Assembly (NCBI RefSeq): GCF_000938305.1
Contig: NZ_JYMT01000003.1
Location: 148,541 to 212,540, forward strand
Direction: 5' to 3'
Source of the DNA: Bradyrhizobium sp. LTSP885
GTDB lineage: Bacteria > Pseudomonadota > Alphaproteobacteria > Rhizobiales > Xanthobacteraceae
DNA length: 64,000 nucleotides
Below are positions 60,354 through 64,000 of this stretch, in pieces. The first letter of the stretch is position 1. Every line of letters starts with the position of its first letter. Made by a program: the position numbers and the translations under genes. The notes beneath the pieces are model-generated. The model searched no databases. It was not told where the DNA came from and worked only from the letters and a program-made list of their open reading frames with translations.

Positions 60354-61676
60354 ATGGCACAGGCCCCTGCAAGCACCCTTGCTACGACCCTTGGAGCCCC
60401 GGAGGCCGCCGGTCACGGCCAGGCGAAGCCGGGCGAAATCGCCATCGGCGTCATCATCGGGCGCACCTCGGAATTCTTCGATTTCTTCGTCTATGCGATC
60501 GCCTCGGTGATCGTGTTTCCGAAGCTGGTGTTCCCGTTCGTCAACGAACTGACCGGGACGCTCTATTCCTTCGGGATCTTCGCGCTCGCCTTCGCCGCGC
60601 GGCCGCTCGGCACCGTCATCTTCATGGCGGTCGACCGCCGCCACGGCAAGGGCGCCAAGCTCGTCATCGCGCTGTTCCTGCTCGGCACCTCCACGGTCGC
60701 GATCGCGTTCCTGCCCGGCTACAACGAGATCGGCGTGGCCGCGATCTGGCTGCTCGCCGCGGCGCGTCTCGCGCAGGGCATCGCCTGGGGCGGTGCATGG
60801 GACGGCCTGGCCTCGCTGCTCGCGCTCAATGCGCCGCCGCAGCATCGCGGCTGGTATGCGATGGTGCCGCAGCTCGGCGCGCCGCTCGGGCTGATCGTGG
60901 CGAGCGCGCTGTTCGCCTTCTTTGCCGGCAATCTGTCGGCGGATGATTTCTTCGACTGGGGCTGGCGCTATCCGTTCTTCGTCGCCTTCGCCATCAACGT
61001 CGTGGCGCTGTTCGCGCGGCTGCGCATGGTGGCAACACCTGAATATTCCGATCTGTTCGAAAGCCGCGATCTGCAGCCGGCGCGCGTCGCCGAGACGATC
61101 CGGCACGAAGGCCGCCACATCCTGCTTGGTGCGTTCGCGCCGCTGGCGAGCTTTGCGCTGTTCCACATGGTCACGGTGTTTCCGCTGTCCTGGGTGTTCC
61201 TGTTCACCCGCGAGAGCCCAGTGCGCTTCCTGATCATCGAGATGGTCGGCGCGATGGTCGGCGTTGGCGCGATCGTGGCCTCGGGCATGATCGCTGACCG
61301 CGTCGGGCGCAAGCCGCTGCTGATCGGTTCCGCGATCGCGATCGCCGTGTATAGCGGCTTCGCCCCGCAGCTGCTCGATGCCGGTGCGGTCGGCGAGACC
61401 GTGTACATGGTGCTCGGCTTCATCCTGCTCGGCCTCTCATTCGGCCAGTCGTCGGGCGCGATCGCCTCCAGCTTCGCGCGGGCCTATCGTTACACAGGCT
61501 CCGCGCTGACCTCGGATTTCGCCTGGCTGTTCGGCGCTGGTTTTGCGCCGCTGGCAGCGCTGCTGCTCGCGACCCATTTCGGGCTGATCTCGGCGGGCGC
61601 TTACTTGCTGTCGGGCGCAGTGTGGACGCTGCTGGCGCTGTGGCTGAGCGGATTGCGCGAAGCCGAGGTTGATTAG
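60354..61676 (+). CDS. MFS transporter, MHS-type
   Basis: 440 residues from ATG 60354; the frame is open upstream into the palindrome, but the N-terminus there is not protein-like. About twelve membrane segments. GRTSEFFDFFVYAIASVIVF is the MHS-type start, AARPLGTVIFMAVDRRHGKG replaces the usual motif A, and SGMIADRVGRKPLLI is the mid-chain repeat. It lacks a classical GDR/KxGRR in the first half, an odd point. Substrate unknown. The 3' end overlaps the convergent transporter gene by four bases. Confidence 0.85.
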   Translation: MAQAPASTLATTLGAPEAAGHGQAKPGEIAIGVIIGRTSEFFDFFVYAIASVIVFPKLVFPFVNELTGTLYSFGIFALAFAARPLGTVIFMAVDRRHGKGAKLVIALFLLGTSTVAIAFLPGYNEIGVAAIWLLAAARLAQGIAWGGAWDGLASLLALNAPPQHRGWYAMVPQLGAPLGLIVASALFAFFAGNLSADDFFDWGWRYPFFVAFAINVVALFARLRMVATPEYSDLFESRDLQPARVAETIRHEGRHILLGAFAPLASFALFHMVTVFPLSWVFLFTRESPVRFLIIEMVGAMVGVGAIVASGMIADRVGRKPLLIGSAIAIAVYSGFAPQLLDAGAVGETVYMVLGFILLGLSFGQSSGAIASSFARAYRYTGSALTSDFAWLFGAGFAPLAALLLATHFGLISAGAYLLSGAVWTLLALWLSGLREAEVD

Positions 61677-62482
61677 CGAAACAACCCGTCGACGCGGAAG
61701 GAATAGCCGAGGCCGACGATATAGCTCGGCGAATTGCGGTTGAGGCCGAACGCGACATGGAAGTCGACCTGCTGCGTCGGCGTCAGGTGATACATGCCGC
61801 CGGAATTGATTAGCTGGGTGGGGCGTGCGCCATCCGGATAGTCGCCGACATATTCGGTGAACACGCTGATCCGCTCGGTCAGCTTGTTCTCGATCACGAA
61901 AGTCGCCTCCGACATGTGCTGGCCCGTCAGCTCGGCGGGACGGAAGAATTCCGTGAACATGCCGCTGACGCCCCAGCCGTGATCGAGCTCCCATGACCAT
62001 GGCAACTGGATGTAGGGTTGTGTGCCGCGCCCGGCGACCCCTGCTGCGCCGCTCGGCAGCGCGACGCCGGCGGTAACAGACATGTCGATCCTTCCGGGCA
62101 CCGGGCTGACCTGCCATTTGATCGCCGGCGCGACGTCCGAAAAACCTGATGCCCCAGGTGACTTCACGTTGCCGGTGTAACTCGGCAGGTCGACCAGCAC
62201 TTCGAGACAGGGCGCGATGCCGAGCCGCCAGCGGCTGTTGGTGCCGTCGATGGTGCGGCCGCCATCGCGGCCGGTCAGGTTGACGCCGTTCTCGTTCTGC
62301 AGGCTGCCGACCGGCACGACGATGCTCGAATTGGTGACGTCGGGCCGGTCTGTCGCAATCTCATCGCTTGCTCTCGGACATCCTTCAGCATGTGCGCCGG
62401 CAGCCGTCGATATCGCGAGTGCAGCAAGCATGCACAAGCGCCGACAGACCTGCGCGACACCATCGAACCGGTACGAACCCAA
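61673..62482 (-). CDS. Outer-membrane-type transporter (phenol MetA pathway family, PF13557-like)
   Basis: 269 residues from TTG 62482, with GGAGG ten bases before; ATG 62431 is the alternative. Signal peptide: MLAALAISTAAGAHAEG. Mature part is beta-rich with alternating patterns: DEIATDRPDVTNSSIVVPVG, WRLGIAPCLEVLVDLPSY, LPWSWELDHGWGVSGMFTEF and HLTPTQQVDFHVAFGLNRN ending in YSFRVDGLFR with a terminal aromatic, as in outer membrane barrels. Such proteins are annotated as transporter; function largely unknown. A frame further upstream runs through repeat sequence and is excluded. Confidence 0.7.
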   Translation of the reverse strand: MGSYRFDGVAQVCRRLCMLAALAISTAAGAHAEGCPRASDEIATDRPDVTNSSIVVPVGSLQNENGVNLTGRDGGRTIDGTNSRWRLGIAPCLEVLVDLPSYTGNVKSPGASGFSDVAPAIKWQVSPVPGRIDMSVTAGVALPSGAAGVAGRGTQPYIQLPWSWELDHGWGVSGMFTEFFRPAELTGQHMSEATFVIENKLTERISVFTEYVGDYPDGARPTQLINSGGMYHLTPTQQVDFHVAFGLNRNSPSYIVGLGYSFRVDGLFR

Positions 62483-62567
62483 CTGCCTTGTGCCTCCACG
62501 CTCCCGCGGTCGCTCCGAGCCCGCAGGATAGATCGCGCAGGCGGCGTGATTATTCCCGCTCTCTCGC

Positions 62568-62700
62568 GTGTCGTCCCTGTCTAGTGCGCAATTGCGCACG
62601 GGAGCAGGGACCCATAACCACAGGGTTGTGTTGCCTGAGCGCGCTGTGGCCCCAGCTTCTTTCAACAACCGAAAACGGTGGTTATGGGTCCCGGCCTTCG
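62568..62700. repeat. REP/BIME-like repeat cut by an insertion sequence
   Basis: Same element as 53100-53236 but inverted: GCAGGGACCCATAACCAC, TGAGCGCGCTGTGGCCCCAG and GGTTATGGGTCCCGGCCTTC. The right hairpin should continue into GGGACGACG, but breaks off after CCTTCGCC at 62700, where the IS end begins. Confidence 0.7.
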
Positions 62701-64000
62701 CCCATAGGCGCTAAAATAGGATTTGCGCGTTGGATTTGCGTGTGATTCCAAGAAGAGATGAGAAACGAATCGCTTGTGAACGAAGACTGGGCGCGTGTTG
62801 TTTCGCGGCTGGGCGGAGCTGAGGCTCTGGAGGCTGGCGCGCGGGAGACGAAGGCGTTTGTTCGCCCGCGCGAGATCAGCAATGCAGTCGATCTGCTGCG
62901 GCTGATCCTTGCGTATTGCCTGGGCACGAGAGGTCTGCGGTTGACGGCGGCATGGGCGACTTCGGTGGGCCTTGTCGATATCTCCAACGTGGCTCTGTTA
63001 TACCGGCTGCGTCAGTCCGGGGATTGGCTTGCACAGCTGATAGGCCGGGCACTTGCGAGCGGTGCGCCGAAGGCAAGCCGCGGTCGACTGATCCGCATCG
63101 TTGACGCCACGACGGTCCCAAAAGCTGGAACCGGCGGCAGGCAGAAGAATGCGGTGTGGCGCATCCACAGTGCGTTCGATCTTCCGCAAGAACGTTTTGG
63201 TCACTTCGAGCTGACCGACGAACGCGCGGGCGAGACGCTGGACCGGATCCCGCTGATTGCCGGCGAGATCCGTCTTGCCGACCGCGCCTATCTGCAGCCG
63301 GAGCGCATGGCGTATCTGGTCGAGGCCGGTGCGGACTTCGTGATCCGCTCGGGCTGGAAGAGCGCTTGTTGGCTGGATCGCAAAGGCAATCTGATCGATC
63401 TCGTCGCCGAACTGCGCAAGGCCGCGGCACGCGGCATCATCGACCGGCCGATCTGGGTAAAACGCAAGTCTGGTGGAGCACCGCTTGCTGTGCGTTTGGT
63501 TGCCGTCAAGAAACCTGCAGATGCGGCTCAGGCTGCACGGCGCAAGGCACGCAGGACGGCTCAGAAGGGAGGCCATCGTCTCTCCAGGCAAACGCTTGAT
63601 GCTGCGGATTGGGTGATCCTGGTGACCTCGCTCAAGCCCGAGGACTTCACAACCGCTGATCTGCTTGCCCTTTACCGGCTGCGATGGCGGATCGAACTCG
63701 GCTTCAAGCGGCTGAAGAGCCTGATTGGCTTGAAAGGACCTCCAGGAACTGACGAGCGGTCTGCCAGACCCCATATCCTCGCTCACCTGCTGATCATTCT
63801 TCTGCTCGAGCCGCTTGTCGACGAACTCGAGGACTCTCCCCGCTTGGCCGAAGCCGCCTAACCAGACCTGCAGCATGGCGCCTGCTCCGTCAGCTCATCG
63901 CCTCCCTGCTCCAAGCCATCATTCCCCAGCCCACAATCGCGCGTCTGCGCAGAGCCAGCCTCGCTCTCCAACGACATCTGCGCGAGCCTCCCAGACGTAA
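62701..64000 (+). mobile_element. IS4-family insertion sequence, left part
   Basis: The left end begins about 62701 (CATAGGCGCTAAAATAGG), directly after the truncated hairpin of a repeat. The transposase lies inside; the right end and its inverted repeat are outside the window. The target duplication cannot be checked here. It explains the broken repeat and the lack of other genes at this edge. Confidence 0.75.
62758..63861 (+). CDS. IS4-family DDE transposase (C-terminus probably frameshifted)
   Basis: 367 residues. DDE_Tnp_1-type: first Asp in RIVDATTVPKAGTGG, second in IRLADRAYLQPERMA, and the YREK signature in YRLRWRIELGFKRLKS. The frame ends at TAA 63859-63861 after EDSPRLAEAA. In another phase the sequence beyond reads a natural helical tail (WRLLRQLIASLLQAIIPQPT, ARLRRASLALQRHLREP) open to the window edge, so a frameshift near 63850 seems to have cut the last 40 or more residues. 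May be inactive. Confidence 0.88.
   Translation: MRNESLVNEDWARVVSRLGGAEALEAGARETKAFVRPREISNAVDLLRLILAYCLGTRGLRLTAAWATSVGLVDISNVALLYRLRQSGDWLAQLIGRALASGAPKASRGRLIRIVDATTVPKAGTGGRQKNAVWRIHSAFDLPQERFGHFELTDERAGETLDRIPLIAGEIRLADRAYLQPERMAYLVEAGADFVIRSGWKSACWLDRKGNLIDLVAELRKAAARGIIDRPIWVKRKSGGAPLAVRLVAVKKPADAAQAARRKARRTAQKGGHRLSRQTLDAADWVILVTSLKPEDFTTADLLALYRLRWRIELGFKRLKSLIGLKGPPGTDERSARPHILAHLLIILLLEPLVDELEDSPRLAEAA

Overview
The window reads as chromosome of a Rhizobiales alphaproteobacterium, most probably Bradyrhizobium or a close relative. The basis is recognition of gene content and style, not a database search: GC-rich genes with strong G/C third positions, a CarD regulator with a basic tail, aerobic-type CobS/CobT, an ActR/RegA-type regulator, rhizobial small proteins (YRAY-type and zinc-ribbon), and many intergenic palindromic repeats of the kind scattered through these genomes. 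No tRNA, rRNA, CRISPR array or phage integrase was seen.

Layout. 0-2.7 kb: the end of a branched-chain amino acid/urea/amide-type ABC transporter operon. 2.8-5.7 kb: a SnoaL-like protein, a RutR-like TetR regulator and an NCS1 permease with a perfect inverted repeat upstream. 5.9-7.3 kb: an RcnR-like metal sensor and an RcnA-like Ni/Co exporter. 7.7-24.7 kb is mostly housekeeping: L,D-transpeptidase, accA, a 48-residue membrane protein plus xerD, aroK-aroB, a CorC-type transporter, DUF4864, BolA, a J-domain protein, two divergent citrate synthase genes (one fused to a helix-turn-helix), DedA, cobS-GNAT-cobT and a phytase-like esterase.

24.8-40.0 kb looks accessory: a flavin oxidoreductase pair, a small gene behind a promoter framed by two operator-like repeats, a three-domain LplT-PlsC-acyl ligase protein, an esterase, a cluster of tiny proteins (33.9-35.8 kb), an orphan HigA-type antitoxin, and an AT-richer block (36.2-40.0 kb) with a TIR-domain protein facing a run of unrecognised small, membrane and secreted proteins. 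Housekeeping genes resume at 40.1 kb: rpmB, a DUF3108 protein, a SUV3-like helicase, an S4 protein, fdxA and carD.

48-51 kb holds an MFS transporter, a GntR regulator and a haloacid dehalogenase around a 28-bp perfect palindrome. 51-60 kb is respiratory: a DipZ-type thiol-disulfide protein, then cyoABCD-SURF1-sensor kinase-response regulator, tightly overlapped on the minus strand and so probably one redox-linked transcript. The window ends with an MFS transporter, an outer-membrane-type transporter and an IS4-family element inserted in a dispersed repeat and running off the right edge.

Strongest leads: the self-contained HTH-citrate synthase locus (17-19.3 kb), the TIR island (36-40 kb), the tandem-operator promoter at 27.7 kb, and the palindromes in front of the NCS1, GntR/MFS and cyoA/MFS genes.
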